64,000 nt of DNA from Gilvimarinus polysaccharolyticus (GCF_001187555.1 NZ_LFIJ01000002.1:284716-348715); one strand, 5' to 3'; shown: positions 36,107 through 45,814, counted from the first letter of the stretch. A program made the numbers and translations. The notes: generated by a model not told the origin, from the letters alone.

Positions 36107-38812
36107 TTAGAAGGAGTATTTAAAGTCTAAGCCTATGCCTGTGCCTTGCTCTTGCTTAAGGATCGTCACCACTTCACCGGCAGAGTTCACTTGATCAAAC
36201 TCACGATCTTGGCCCAACAAGTTGCTAAGCTTAAGCTTCATGCTAAGCATATCGGTTGGGTAGAAGGTGTATACCAAGTCAATCGAGTGAAACGGTTGCT
36301 CAAATGCGTCTTGATGGCCATTAGAGCGGGCCGCGTAGTACACGCGATCACCAAACACGTTGTACAGTAACGATGCCGTATGCATACCGTCGGGCGAATC
36401 AAACCCCAGCTGAGCGTTCATCACATACTCGGACTGACCAGTCATACGACGATTGGTGTTGGTAAAACCAAGACCGTCGGCCGAGACAATCTCTGAATCA
36501 CTCAAGGTGACATTACCCGAGACAAAAAATCCCGCACCGATATCTTTTAAGCCTTCAAACTCTAACCCGTAAATTTCTCCAGATTCAGCGTTGTAAAACT
36601 GCAAGAGGATATCGTCATCAGAGCCCGGCGCACGGGTCTGCTCGATGGGGTTTTTGATGTCTTTATAAAACAGCGATACCGTAAAGTTATCACCTCCGGC
36701 GTAAAACCATTCAGTACGTAGATCGAAGTGATTCAACTCAGAGAAATCCAATAACGGATTACCCTGAACGCGTATACCTAATTCCGGATCGATATATTCA
36801 ACATCAGATATTTCACGCAAATCGGGACGAATCACAGTTTGACTGACCGAGGCACGCACTTGGAAGTCATCGGCATTCATAAAGCCTTGATTCATAAACG
36901 TCAAAGCCACCGATGGAAACCAGCCGTCATCCTTAATGGCGAACTTTTGCCCTTCACTGGCCAACTGATTATTCAGATCAACAATCGACTCACCGGAGTA
37001 ATCCAAAAGATCCACCGGCAAAACCGCCTGACGGAAGTCTTCGTAACGCACGCCGGCAGTAAAGCGCCAGGTGTAATCGAGATTAATATCGACCATACCA
37101 TAAGCCGCATCGGTCATTTGCGCGGCAATATAGCTCTCTTTGCCCAGACCATTACCCATGGTTAGTTGAAAATTATTGCTCATATTACTCAAATTTTCAT
37201 CGGACAACACCTGCCCTGGCGTGCCCTCCATAACATCACCTGACACACCCGCCGCATCAATATTGGCCGTGTAGCCGTAGTAAGCGCGAGACTTATCGTT
37301 ATAGCTGTAACCACCACTAAGGGTCACAAGGTTATCGCCAAAATTAAGTGGCAGCTCACCGTTCCAGCCGTAGCTTTTTACGTTATCTTCTAGCTGTAAA
37401 AACGCAAACGTAGCAACCGATGTGGTCGAGAGTAGGCGAGTTTTCAGCACTTCACCCGTGATCGGATCAAGTACGTTTGATGCCTGAATATTGACTTCGT
37501 TTGGCACGGCGGTTTCGGCGCGCGAATCGGAGTAAAACCAATCGATTTGTAATTCGTCGGCGAAGGTTCCCGCAAACAAATCAAAATTATGATCACCGGT
37601 CAGTTGAAATATTTCTAAACGGCGCTCTTCATAGCGAGTTTGGTAATTGACGGTTTGCGAACCATCAACTTCACTGCTGTTGGAATCGAAGCCTTCAGTG
37701 TAAGACACCAGGTCTTCTGCATCAGTAATATGGTAAGCGCTCGCCTCAATGGTGTGCATTTCTTGAAAGCTTACACCAGCACTAACCGCGGCCAACTCAC
37801 GAATCTCTTCAGCGGTACGCTGCACTTCAGAGTTAATGGTGTCGGGGCTACCTACACCTTTTTTACTCTGGTTTTTGTTGCGCCACTGATGATCGTAAGA
37901 AACGTTTACCAGCCCACCAACACGCCAATCATCACCAACATACCAAGAGTTGCCTATCGAGAACTTACCGTCAAAATCAGCAGGGAGTGACTTAGATGTC
38001 ATTTCCACATCGCGATCAAGCGACAACAACAGGTTACGGTTGATTTGATTGGCCTCGGCAATCAGCTCCGAGCTAGGTGAACCACCGGTGCTGTGCAGAA
38101 CATTCAAAATGCCATTGCTGCTTGGATCACCACTGTATTGCTGCAGTGCTTGACCGATGGGTTCGGGCAACGTGTTGTCGACACTGCCGCCGGAATAACT
38201 AATACCATCGTCGCTATTTACGGTATTCCAGCCGGTGCCCAAAGACACCTCAAGTACCACGTCGTCGGGCATGCCCTTAGTGCGGATATCAATATTACCG
38301 CCACCAAACGTTGCCGGCAGATCAGGCGAGTATGCCTTTTGAACTTTAAGCGTTTTGACGATGGTTGATGGAAACAAATCCAACGGCAACACGTTACGGG
38401 TCAACTCCGGTGAAGGTACCGCCGCACCATTAAGCAAAGTGCTGGAGTAACGCTCACCGAGCGAACGAACATAAACGTATTTATCATCAACAACCGTCAA
38501 ACCGGTAACACGCTCTAGCGCCGATGCTACATCGGCGTCACCGGCGCGAGAAATTTGCTCGAAGCCAAGCACATCAGCGGCAAATGCCTGCTCAATACGC
38601 TCATCGACAATAGAGTCGGCACTGCTTTGCAGGCGACCGATAGTCAGTACTTCTTCGATAACCGGTGCCTGAATACTCAACCGCTGACGCTCAGGCTGTT
38701 CGCCTGCTTCATCGTTGGACTGAGCCAGTACCGAGTGAGTGCTACCCAGTGCAACAGTGGCGGCAACTACAGCCAATGCTAACGGGTTTCGCTTGGTAAT
38801 CATTGTGCGCAT
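36107..38812 (-). CDS. TonB-dependent outer-membrane receptor
   Basis: A 901-residue receptor. Signal peptide (ends near SVLAQ), then a TonB-box-like/plug region with EEVLTIGRLQSSADSIVDER and VASALERVTGLTVVDDKYVYVRSLGERYSSTLLNG, LPLDLFPSTIVKTLKVQKAYSPDLPATFGGG (classic plug signature). A long beta-barrel follows, ending in the aromatic terminal strand GIGLDFKYSF. It would import a large ligand using TonB energy. The gene follows a 566-residue lipoprotein gene in the same direction, and both lie inside the pst/pho region with Pho-box-like repeats upstream of the pair. That points to uptake of a phosphorus compound, but ligand identity is inference. Confidence 0.92.
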   Translation of the reverse strand: MRTMITKRNPLALAVVAATVALGSTHSVLAQSNDEAGEQPERQRLSIQAPVIEEVLTIGRLQSSADSIVDERIEQAFAADVLGFEQISRAGDADVASALERVTGLTVVDDKYVYVRSLGERYSSTLLNGAAVPSPELTRNVLPLDLFPSTIVKTLKVQKAYSPDLPATFGGGNIDIRTKGMPDDVVLEVSLGTGWNTVNSDDGISYSGGSVDNTLPEPIGQALQQYSGDPSSNGILNVLHSTGGSPSSELIAEANQINRNLLLSLDRDVEMTSKSLPADFDGKFSIGNSWYVGDDWRVGGLVNVSYDHQWRNKNQSKKGVGSPDTINSEVQRTAEEIRELAAVSAGVSFQEMHTIEASAYHITDAEDLVSYTEGFDSNSSEVDGSQTVNYQTRYEERRLEIFQLTGDHNFDLFAGTFADELQIDWFYSDSRAETAVPNEVNIQASNVLDPITGEVLKTRLLSTTSVATFAFLQLEDNVKSYGWNGELPLNFGDNLVTLSGGYSYNDKSRAYYGYTANIDAAGVSGDVMEGTPGQVLSDENLSNMSNNFQLTMGNGLGKESYIAAQMTDAAYGMVDINLDYTWRFTAGVRYEDFRQAVLPVDLLDYSGESIVDLNNQLASEGQKFAIKDDGWFPSVALTFMNQGFMNADDFQVRASVSQTVIRPDLREISDVEYIDPELGIRVQGNPLLDFSELNHFDLRTEWFYAGGDNFTVSLFYKDIKNPIEQTRAPGSDDDILLQFYNAESGEIYGLEFEGLKDIGAGFFVSGNVTLSDSEIVSADGLGFTNTNRRMTGQSEYVMNAQLGFDSPDGMHTASLLYNVFGDRVYYAARSNGHQDAFEQPFHSIDLVYTFYPTDMLSMKLKLSNLLGQDREFDQVNSAGEVVTILKQEQGTGIGLDFKYSF

Positions 38813-38974
38813 TTTAAAAACCTTTTAAGGCGGTTTTCCAAACGGTCTGGGAAGATCCACCCAACGCGCTCTGCGATACATGCAGACTCATTATGGCGGT
38901 GGATGGGTCTTAATTAACTAGGCGGTTGAAGCAACCGCCTGTCTAGCTTGTTACACGTTGGACTTTGCCGTGAC

Positions 38975-38998
38975 AAGGCGCCCCATTAGAGGCGCCTT
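38975..38998 (-). terminator. intercistronic hairpins between lipoprotein and receptor genes
   Basis: AAGGCGCC/GGCGCCTT (38975-38998) lies just after the lipoprotein stop, and a second hairpin AGGCGGTT/AACCGCCT is at 38920-38940. Neither has a strong U-tract, so they may set relative expression rather than end transcription fully. Confidence 0.45.
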
Positions 38999-39021
38999 AC
39001 CCGATCGATCCGCTGTGTAGC

Positions 39022-40713
39022 TTATTGATTCAGACCGGTGGTCCAACCAGCTACCCAGTTGTTGCTTGCGCTAACGGCGCCAATAAAATCAACCGCTTCA
39101 AAGAAGCTGCTAGTACCAGCATTACCTAACGCGGGCGCTGCGCCAGCCTCAAAGCTGTCTTGCAACATGGTGACGTCGTATACCGGAACGTTAATGGTTA
39201 CGCCGTTGCCATCGCTAAAGCTGGCAGCCGTAATATAAGCGCGTGGGTTGCTATCCAAACCATCAATCACCGAGGCTGGTAAGACACCAGTGGTGTTCTC
39301 GTCCAGTACAACGTTGTTGGTGTTGCCTGCTGAGGCAATCCAGCTGTCAACATCGAATGCACCATTGGCAGGATCAACACCAACTTTGGTCGCTTCGGTA
39401 CAAGCCAACAAAGTGCTGTGTACTACTGACCAACCTTCGGTAGCCGCCCAAATTGTTTGCGGGCCTTCAGAGTCGTCCAGCTCAAAACATTCGTTAGAGG
39501 ACATGCCAGAAGCACTAGAAGTTACGATAGAGTTATACAATTCGAAGTGTGCACCTTCACGAAACAACACACCTTCTGCGTCACCTTTAGAGGATGGATC
39601 ATCACCTTCACCTTCATCAACATTAGAGGTGATACAAGTCATATTAGAGATACGACCTTTGGTGAAAGGAGCCAGATCATCAGCTCGACCGCCGCCGGTG
39701 TTATCGGCTTCAATACAACGGTTAGAACCAGAAGTTTGTGTTACCAGAGCAAACTGAACATTGCCCACCCAACCTTCAGAGTAATCTATCGAATCATCAC
39801 CCACGTTAGTGGCAACGACATGCTTCAAATCAACTGCGCCACCAAACATTTCAAAACCATCATCTTGGGTGGTGTAAGTTTGTACATACTCGATAGTGGT
39901 GCCAGATCCAACGGCGTTTAAAGTCAAACCGTTCAGCTCTGAACCATCAACCACTTCAAAACCCGCATGCTTGATTTGCACATAGCGCAAGATGCCTGAG
40001 TTTTCAGCGTTGTTATTACCACCGTAAGAAGCCGGACGACCTTCAGCGGTAATGCTGCAACTGTGAACATTGTTGTCGGTCGCCGCGCGCTGCTCATCGG
40101 TACACTTATTGGTAATACCGTTACCGTTAATTTGTACCCCACCCCACAGACCGCGATCAGACTCAGTACCCACGCCATCACGCAAGTCAGCAACGGCCGA
40201 AAAGATAATCGGTGCATCTGCGGTACCGTCAGCTACGATGGTAGAGCCGCGTGCGATACGAACGTAATCGGTTGAGGCCGAAAAAGCGATTTTAGCGCCG
40301 GCTTCAATCGACAACTCAGAACCTTCGCTCTCTTGTGGAATACGAACACCGCTAGTAGCTTCGCTGGCATCAACATCTTCACCAACCCACAAGCTGTCTT
40401 CAAAAATATGAATGCCGCCGTCCAGCGCTGGGATCAACAGGTCAATAGTCAGTGGGTTAGTGTCGCTGACAAAAGTTGGCCCATAAGTACAGTTGCTGCC
40501 GTCAAACAAACCTTGACGTGCTTGACCGTCTTTGGTGTAAGAAGCACAAGGGTTGGTATCTGGCGTTGCACCGCTGCCACCGTTAGTGACATTGTTGGTG
40601 GTGTTGTTAGAGTCGATAACGTTGCTCGACGGGTTCAGGTTAATGTCACCACCACCACAAGCAACTAACATAGCGGCTAATGCATTCACGCTTACCAAAG
40701 TCTTGATCTTCAT
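39022..40713 (-). CDS. large lipoprotein with right-handed beta-helix-like fold
   Basis: About 563 residues. Signal with lipobox LVAC (MKIKTLVSVNALAAMLVACGGG), then a low-complexity Asn/Thr/Gly linker and a body of beta-helix-like repeats (SILRYVQIKHAGFEV, TIEYVQTYTTQDDGFEMFGGAVDLKHVVATNVGDDSIDYSEGW). The conserved DDGFEMFGG and DDSID turns are typical of a family that pairs with TonB receptors. The ATG at 40713 with GGGGAG upstream is preferred over the TTG at 40722. It is probably a surface or periplasmic partner of the receptor at 36107. The ligand is unknown. Confidence 0.8.
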   Translation of the reverse strand: MKIKTLVSVNALAAMLVACGGGDINLNPSSNVIDSNNTTNNVTNGGSGATPDTNPCASYTKDGQARQGLFDGSNCTYGPTFVSDTNPLTIDLLIPALDGGIHIFEDSLWVGEDVDASEATSGVRIPQESEGSELSIEAGAKIAFSASTDYVRIARGSTIVADGTADAPIIFSAVADLRDGVGTESDRGLWGGVQINGNGITNKCTDEQRAATDNNVHSCSITAEGRPASYGGNNNAENSGILRYVQIKHAGFEVVDGSELNGLTLNAVGSGTTIEYVQTYTTQDDGFEMFGGAVDLKHVVATNVGDDSIDYSEGWVGNVQFALVTQTSGSNRCIEADNTGGGRADDLAPFTKGRISNMTCITSNVDEGEGDDPSSKGDAEGVLFREGAHFELYNSIVTSSASGMSSNECFELDDSEGPQTIWAATEGWSVVHSTLLACTEATKVGVDPANGAFDVDSWIASAGNTNNVVLDENTTGVLPASVIDGLDSNPRAYITAASFSDGNGVTINVPVYDVTMLQDSFEAGAAPALGNAGTSSFFEAVDFIGAVSASNNWVAGWTTGLNQ

Positions 40714-40753
40714 AAATTCCAACGCTCCCCAAAGGATTGCTTGTCAAAGTATG

Positions 40754-40779
40754 CCGACGCTAACCCCTGTTAGCGTCGG
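40754..40779 (-). promoter_or_regulatory. perfect hairpin in the lipoprotein mRNA leader
   Basis: CCGACGCTAAC and GTTAGCGTCGG form an 11-bp perfect stem with a 4-nt loop, 40 bp before the lipoprotein start. It could stabilise the mRNA or be a leader regulatory element. No U-tract follows on the minus strand. Confidence 0.5.
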
Positions 40780-40895
40780 ATAAATTCGTAGTTCGTGCCC
40801 ATAATGAGCTGACATGACTGACTAAAAAGGCACCACTTCGTGGTCGGCCCAATCTGAGCTCAGTACTCATGTGGCGCCTATACTTGACGAGTTTT

Positions 40896-40924
40896 GTGAA
40901 TATTGGGTGACAGGATTGTGAAGG
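40896..40924 (-). promoter_or_regulatory. candidate triple Pho-box-like array
   Basis: Minus strand CCTTCAC-AATC, CTGTCAC-CCAA, TATTCAC: three 7-bp units with TCAC at 11-bp period, the spacing of PhoB repeats. The middle unit is a good half-site, the outer two weak. About 185 bp before the lipoprotein start. Confidence 0.4.
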
Positions 40925-41161
40925 TTTTATTTCAGGCGGCGAAAAGCAAGCTATCGATCCAAGCACTAAGTGAGCGGGATAATCAAACCGAGCCGTGATG
41001 CAGGCAGCCCAACCGTTAAATCAATCGCCACAACTAAGTAGTAAAAATGCGGGCAGTGAAAACTAAGCCAAAAAATCAATCGCGGCTCAATTTACCAACA
41101 ATACTAGTATCGAAGCCTAGTATTTCACTTAACCATATAAAATTATGACATTTTTGTTATC
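40925..41161. other. rest of the divergent lipoprotein/phoB intergenic region
   Basis: AT-rich. No gene or further clear site seen between the Pho-box-like array and the phoB Pho box. Confidence 0.3.
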
Positions 41162-41179
41162 CTGTCATAATTCTGCAAT
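41162..41179 (+). promoter_or_regulatory. Pho box of phoB
   Basis: CTGTCAT-AATT-CTGCAAT, 7+4+7, 62 bp before the preferred phoB start; indicates autoregulation. An inverted half ATGACA at 41145-41150 lies next to it. Confidence 0.82.
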
Positions 41180-41240
41180 GAATCTTTTATTAAATGTTCA
41201 AACAAGCATGATCTCCAGGTTACCCACTAGGCAGATACCA

Positions 41241-41939
41241 ATGAACGAACGAAAGATATTAATCGTTGATGATGAAGCGGCCATTCGCGATATGCTACGC
41301 GTAGCACTGGAAATGGCTGATTATCAGTGTATAGAAGCCAGTAATGCGCAAGATGCTCACAGCTTAATTATTGATGAAAAGCCTGATTTACTGCTCTTAG
41401 ACTGGATGCTGCCAGGCACCAGTGGTATAGAATTGGCGCGGCGCTTAAAGCAGGACGAGGTCACCGCTACCTTACCTATTATTATGCTCTCAGCCAAAGG
41501 TGAAGAAGATAATAAGGTGCAAGGTCTAGAAGTCGGTGCTGATGACTACATCACTAAACCTTTCTCGCCGCGTGAACTGGTTGCTCGATTAAAGGTGGTG
41601 CTGCGCCGCACCGCACCAAAATCAGAGTCCGAGCCCATTGTCATCGGCAGCTTGTGTCTCGACCAAGTCAGCCACCGAGTAAGCATTAATGACCAGCCCG
41701 TGAGTATGGGGCCAACGGAATACCGCTTGTTAGAGTTTTTTATCACTCACCAAGAGCGCGTATACACTCGCAGCCAGCTACTCGATCATGTCTGGGGCGG
41801 CAATGTTTATGTCGAAGAGCGCACGGTAGACGTTCACATAAGACGATTACGTAAAGTACTGGCTATCGACAGTCTCGATTATCTAGTACAAACTGTACGC
41901 GGCACAGGTTATCGGTTTTCTATAAAAGCAGAAGCCTAA
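41241..41939 (+). CDS. phoB: phosphate response regulator PhoB
   Basis: About 232 residues from the ATG at 41241 (MNERKILIVDDE). This start gives the standard length and puts the phosphorylated aspartate at D54 (LLLLDWMLPG). The receiver domain also shows the acidic pair DDE and the conserved Lys in LSAKGEE. The OmpR-type winged helix is in the C-terminal half (MGPTEYRLLEFF; VWGGNVYVEERTVDVHIRRLRKVL). It activates Pho-box promoters, several of which are in this window. Followed by phoR after 82 bp. Confidence 0.96.
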   Translation: MNERKILIVDDEAAIRDMLRVALEMADYQCIEASNAQDAHSLIIDEKPDLLLLDWMLPGTSGIELARRLKQDEVTATLPIIMLSAKGEEDNKVQGLEVGADDYITKPFSPRELVARLKVVLRRTAPKSESEPIVIGSLCLDQVSHRVSINDQPVSMGPTEYRLLEFFITHQERVYTRSQLLDHVWGGNVYVEERTVDVHIRRLRKVLAIDSLDYLVQTVRGTGYRFSIKAEA

Positions 41940-41970
41940 ACCCTACCAGCACGCCTTAGTTGCACTGATG

Positions 41971-41992
41971 TATACAGTATAAAAACTGTATA
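41971..41992. promoter_or_regulatory. inverted repeat between phoB and phoR
   Basis: TATACAGT, 6-bp spacer, ACTGTATA: a perfect AT-rich inverted repeat about 30 bp before phoR. It could be an operator or a weak RNA hairpin. It is not a LexA box, because the CTGT and ACAG halves are in the opposite order. Confidence 0.35.
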
Positions 41993-42021
41993 ATAAAAGT
42001 CCACTGCTGCTCTCACCTGGC

Positions 42022-43356
42022 ATGGCACAACATCATCCAAAAGATCGATCGGAACCCGGAGGCGGTACCTTGTTAAAAAGTTTTGGCGCCGAGTTCCAAC
42101 GCATTCTAATTATCACTCTAATCGTCTTTTTTGTCGGCTTAGCCACCGACAACATCACCTTAGCATTACTGCTGGGGAGCTTGGTGTATATAGCGGTTAT
42201 CTATCACAACATTTATAAGCTCAAAGTATGGCTTATGCATGAGGATACAGAACCGCCAGAGGCCAAAGGCTTGTGGGGTGAAATCTTTGACAGCTTGTAT
42301 CATACCCAGCGGCGTCAACGCAGCCAAAATCAGCAACTGCAGGCGGTAGTTAATCGGATACAAAAGCTCACTTCAACACTGCGTGAAGGGGTAATTATTC
42401 TCGACTCGCGCGGTCATCTCGATTTCTGGAATCCGGCCGCTCATCGCATGCTGGCCTTTAACAGTAAAGATCGCGGGCAATCGGTCATTAACTTTATCCG
42501 TCACCCGCAGTTTGTCAGCTACCTAGAAGAGCAACAATACGATCAACATATAGAGTTGCCCTCTCCACGTTTTGCAGCCAAACGGTTACAATTTCAGGTG
42601 ACACCTTTTGGCAATAATGAGCGCCTAATCATTGTGCGCGATACGACCCAACTGCATAACTTAGAAAAAATGCGACAAGAGTTTGTCGCCAACGCATCCC
42701 ATGAGATGCGCACCCCACTTACGGTTATCAACGGTTATATAGAAACCTTAGCCGACAGCAATGTCATGCCTAAGTGGAACAAACCATTAAACCAAATGTT
42801 GCAACAATCCAATCGGTTATCGGTGCTAATTAATGACTTGCTGGTGCTATCCAAACTTGAGACCACCGCCTCCGACCTGAACCAAACCGATATTGATATC
42901 AACAAGCTACTGCTTATTATAAAAGACGAAGCCACCATCCTGGCTCAAGACAAGCAGCAAACGCTTAAACTAGAGTGCCATGAAAACAGCCAAGGCATAC
43001 ATATTCTAGGAGACGAGAAAGAACTCCATAGCGCACTGTCTAACTTGGTGACTAACGCTATAAAATACACTCAAGACGGTGGCGAAATTACCATTCGTTT
43101 ATGGCTAGATAAAAACAACTTTTATATCTCGGTGGGCGATAATGGCCCGGGCATTGGCAGCCGACACTTGCCGCACCTTACCGAGCGATTCTACCGAGTT
43201 GATGACAGCCGCAATAGCAGCACAGGTGGAACAGGTCTCGGGCTCGCGATTGTTAAGCACGTTCTTATGCGGCATTACGCCGAGTTAAAAATCACCAGTG
43301 AAGTAGGCAAAGGAAGCCTTTTTACCTGTATATTCCAGCTGCCTTATCGAGACTAA
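42022..43356 (+). CDS. phoR: phosphate sensor histidine kinase PhoR
   Basis: A 444-residue kinase with two N-terminal membrane helices (about 28-65), a linker, and a PAS domain (about 110-195; LREGVIILDSRGHLDFWN). HisKA has the H-box NASHEMRTPL (H227), and HATPase_c has NLVTNAIKYT (N), DNGPGIG (G1) and GTGLGLAIVKH (G2). It phosphorylates PhoB in low phosphate and is controlled by PstSCAB-PhoU. Start at 42022 is the first in-frame ATG; the ribosome binding site is weak. Confidence 0.95.
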   Translation: MAQHHPKDRSEPGGGTLLKSFGAEFQRILIITLIVFFVGLATDNITLALLLGSLVYIAVIYHNIYKLKVWLMHEDTEPPEAKGLWGEIFDSLYHTQRRQRSQNQQLQAVVNRIQKLTSTLREGVIILDSRGHLDFWNPAAHRMLAFNSKDRGQSVINFIRHPQFVSYLEEQQYDQHIELPSPRFAAKRLQFQVTPFGNNERLIIVRDTTQLHNLEKMRQEFVANASHEMRTPLTVINGYIETLADSNVMPKWNKPLNQMLQQSNRLSVLINDLLVLSKLETTASDLNQTDIDINKLLLIIKDEATILAQDKQQTLKLECHENSQGIHILGDEKELHSALSNLVTNAIKYTQDGGEITIRLWLDKNNFYISVGDNGPGIGSRHLPHLTERFYRVDDSRNSSTGGTGLGLAIVKHVLMRHYAELKITSEVGKGSLFTCIFQLPYRD

Positions 43357-43370
43357 AATCCAGTTTCGCA

Positions 43371-44609
43371 TTAATCGTGCTGTAGTGCGGTAATCGGATC
43401 GAGCCGCGAAGCTTTGATTGCGGGATAAATACCAAAAATCAAACCCGTCGCAGTACAAAAGAGTACCGCTACAATCACCGCATTGAACGACCAAGCCACC
43501 GGCCAACCGGCAAAAGTCGAGATCACCGCTGCCAAACTAAAACCCAGTACGATACCCAGCAAACCACCCAGGCCGGCAATGGTGACACTCTCGATAATAA
43601 ACTGATCGCGGACGTTTTTTTCTGTTGCCCCTATGGCACGCAACAGGCCGATCTCATTCGTGCGCTCAAGCACAGTGGCCAGCATAATATTCATAATACC
43701 TATACCGCCCACCAACAGTGATATGCCGGCCACACAAGACATAATAATGTTAAAAATACGCTGGGTTTGTTCGTGCTGATTAAGTAACTCAGCGGGCACC
43801 ACTATATTGTAATCTTGCTCTTGGCCGTGCCGCCTATCCAGTAGGTGGGCAAGGTTTTTAGCCGCCGCCTGAGGATCGACACCAGGGCTTAGCTCGACCC
43901 TAAAGGCGTCTATCTCCGAGGCCATATCCCTAAAATCAAAACGCTTTAGAGCCGTTTCTAACGGCATATAAATTCGGTTATTCTCACCCGATAACTGGAC
44001 CCCCTGAAAGTTATCCTTAGTTAGATTTTTACTTTCCAGCACTCCTATCACTTCAAGCCATAGATGATTTACTTTTAAGGTTTGACCCACTGCATCGCCG
44101 CGCGGAAACAACTGATTAGCCACCGCCGTACCAATCACCACCACCTGACGATAATAGCGATTATCATCTTCGGTTAACCATCGGCCCTGCCCCACTTGCA
44201 AGCTCCCCAGCTCACTTAAACTTGGGGTTACGCCTAACACTTGGCTGTCGCTATTGGCGTTGCGGCTAAACAAGGCATAGACTTCTATTTTTTTCTCGGC
44301 GCTGTAATTAAGCGCAAATGGCAAAGTCTCCATACTGGCGCGCACATCTTGCAGCGACAAACCCACCGAGTGCTTTCGCACATCACGCAAGCGCTCACCG
44401 TAAATTGATTTTTCCTCGACCAACACATTGCGCAAACCCATCGACTCGATCAGCTGTAGAGCTTCTTTTTCAGCACCCTCACCAACACTCACCATCGCGA
44501 TTACCGCACCGACACCAAAGATCATTCCAAGTAGGGTTAAAAAAGTACGTAAGCGGTGAAACCACAGCTGCTCTAACGCCTCAAGAAAACTCTGCTTTAA
44601 TTTTTTCAC
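43371..44609 (-). CDS. MacB-like ABC transporter permease
   Basis: A 412-residue permease of the MacB/FtsX type without its own ATPase domain. N-terminal helix (LRTFLTLLGMIFGVGAVIAMVSVGEGAEKEAL, the MacB_PCD signature), then a large periplasmic domain (about 45-280). Three C-terminal helices make up the FtsX domain (LVGGIGIMNIMLATVLERTNEIGLLRAIGAT). It is the last gene of a five-gene operon and overlaps the preceding adaptor gene by 4 bp. MacB-type systems work by mechanotransmission with an adaptor and an outer-membrane TolC; no tolC gene is in the operon. Confidence 0.9.
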   Translation of the reverse strand: MKKLKQSFLEALEQLWFHRLRTFLTLLGMIFGVGAVIAMVSVGEGAEKEALQLIESMGLRNVLVEEKSIYGERLRDVRKHSVGLSLQDVRASMETLPFALNYSAEKKIEVYALFSRNANSDSQVLGVTPSLSELGSLQVGQGRWLTEDDNRYYRQVVVIGTAVANQLFPRGDAVGQTLKVNHLWLEVIGVLESKNLTKDNFQGVQLSGENNRIYMPLETALKRFDFRDMASEIDAFRVELSPGVDPQAAAKNLAHLLDRRHGQEQDYNIVVPAELLNQHEQTQRIFNIIMSCVAGISLLVGGIGIMNIMLATVLERTNEIGLLRAIGATEKNVRDQFIIESVTIAGLGGLLGIVLGFSLAAVISTFAGWPVAWSFNAVIVAVLFCTATGLIFGIYPAIKASRLDPITALQHD

Positions 44610-45814
44610 AGGATTTCTCCCGCAGGTTTAAGAAGTGCCACTTGATCGCCCGGCTCAAGCCCTACCACAACCTCGGTTTGAGTTAAGCTGCGCAATCCGG
44701 TTTGAATAATTTTTCGACTAAAACCGCTGCGATTTTTTAGATACACCCACGATTCTTGCTCATTCTTAAACACAGCTTGATTAGGAATACTTAAAGCACT
44801 CTCTTTATATGCGACCTTAACGGTACCTTGCAGCTTTTGTCCCGGCCGCATAAAACTGGAATCCGATTGATCTAACGCGACCGTCACCTCAAAGTATTTA
44901 GTAGGGCTGCGGGTATCCTGTGGCGCGGCAATATTAGCCAGAGCCACCACTTTGCCACTAAGTGGTCTATCGGTGTACGCATCCAGCACAACATCCGCCT
45001 GCTGACCTATTTCGATACCGGCGGCTTCAGTCTCTAGCACATACAAACGTGCCTGTAATTTTTCTAAACTGGGAATCGAGCTAAGCTTAGAGCCAGGCCA
45101 CAGTGTTTGACCGGCACGAACTTTTTCACCGCGCCAGTTTTTAGCGTGAATTAAGATGCCATCGGCTGGCGCCAACACTTCCAGATGCTCTAATGCGCTC
45201 TGGCGAAGTTTTATTTTATCTTGATAGTTTTTTCCCTCAAGGCTCAGCAGTTGGAGTTGAGCTTCGCCTTGATTTTTTTGCGAGCCTTGACGCCAATCAA
45301 GGTAGAGCTGTTGCGCAGCCAAGTAATCTTTACTGAGCAGCTGATCAATAATTTCATTTTTCGAATAAACCGTTAAATCATCAACACTAAAACGTTCAAC
45401 CATAGCTTTCTCTTGCGCGACTTCGCCGGCCTGCTGAACAATGGCAAACTGGCCTTGATCCAAACCTCGAGCCGTAATATTTCGCGACAGAGAATTTTTT
45501 TCAAGTTCAAGCTCAGCTCGTTGCTTTTCTAGCTCGTGCTCTGTTCCATCAAAACGTGCGACGACATCACCGGCAGTGACGCGGCTATTTTCTTCTTTCA
45601 TCCACGCCAAGGTTAAACGCCCCCGATTCCCCGAAGGGGCATTAATAGTCACCTCCTCTGCTGATACTAGCTCGCCTTTGGCTGGCACCGAAAAATCAAA
45701 CGGCTTAGCCGCCACGGTCATAGTTAAAGTGGTCGACACCTCCTTTGAGGTACAGGCGGCTAGCGCTATCAGCCCCACGACTAACATCCCTCGCAAAAAA
45801 CTAACCGCTCTCAC
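44606..45814 (-). CDS. lipoprotein periplasmic adaptor (HlyD/MacA-like), third of three
   Basis: A 402-residue predicted lipoprotein (lipobox ALAAC). It shows the membrane-fusion-protein layout: a barrel-sandwich/lipoyl-like half-motif (SAEEVTINAPSGNRGRLTLAWMKEENSRVTAGDVVARFDG), a coiled-coil hairpin (about 90-220), the second lipoyl half (EVLAPADGILIHAKNWRGEKVRAGQTLW), a beta-barrel and a membrane-proximal domain. Overlaps by 4 bp with both neighbours, so translation is coupled. It differs clearly in sequence from the two other adaptors of the operon, so this is not a recent duplication. Confidence 0.85.
   Translation of the reverse strand: MRAVSFLRGMLVVGLIALAACTSKEVSTTLTMTVAAKPFDFSVPAKGELVSAEEVTINAPSGNRGRLTLAWMKEENSRVTAGDVVARFDGTEHELEKQRAELELEKNSLSRNITARGLDQGQFAIVQQAGEVAQEKAMVERFSVDDLTVYSKNEIIDQLLSKDYLAAQQLYLDWRQGSQKNQGEAQLQLLSLEGKNYQDKIKLRQSALEHLEVLAPADGILIHAKNWRGEKVRAGQTLWPGSKLSSIPSLEKLQARLYVLETEAAGIEIGQQADVVLDAYTDRPLSGKVVALANIAAPQDTRSPTKYFEVTVALDQSDSSFMRPGQKLQGTVKVAYKESALSIPNQAVFKNEQESWVYLKNRSGFSRKIIQTGLRSLTQTEVVVGLEPGDQVALLKPAGEIL

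Noticed and set aside
41971-41992. LexA box before phoR
   Set aside because: The repeat is ACAGT...ACTGT, the reverse order of CTGT...ACAG, so it is not a LexA site. It is kept only as an unexplained inverted repeat.
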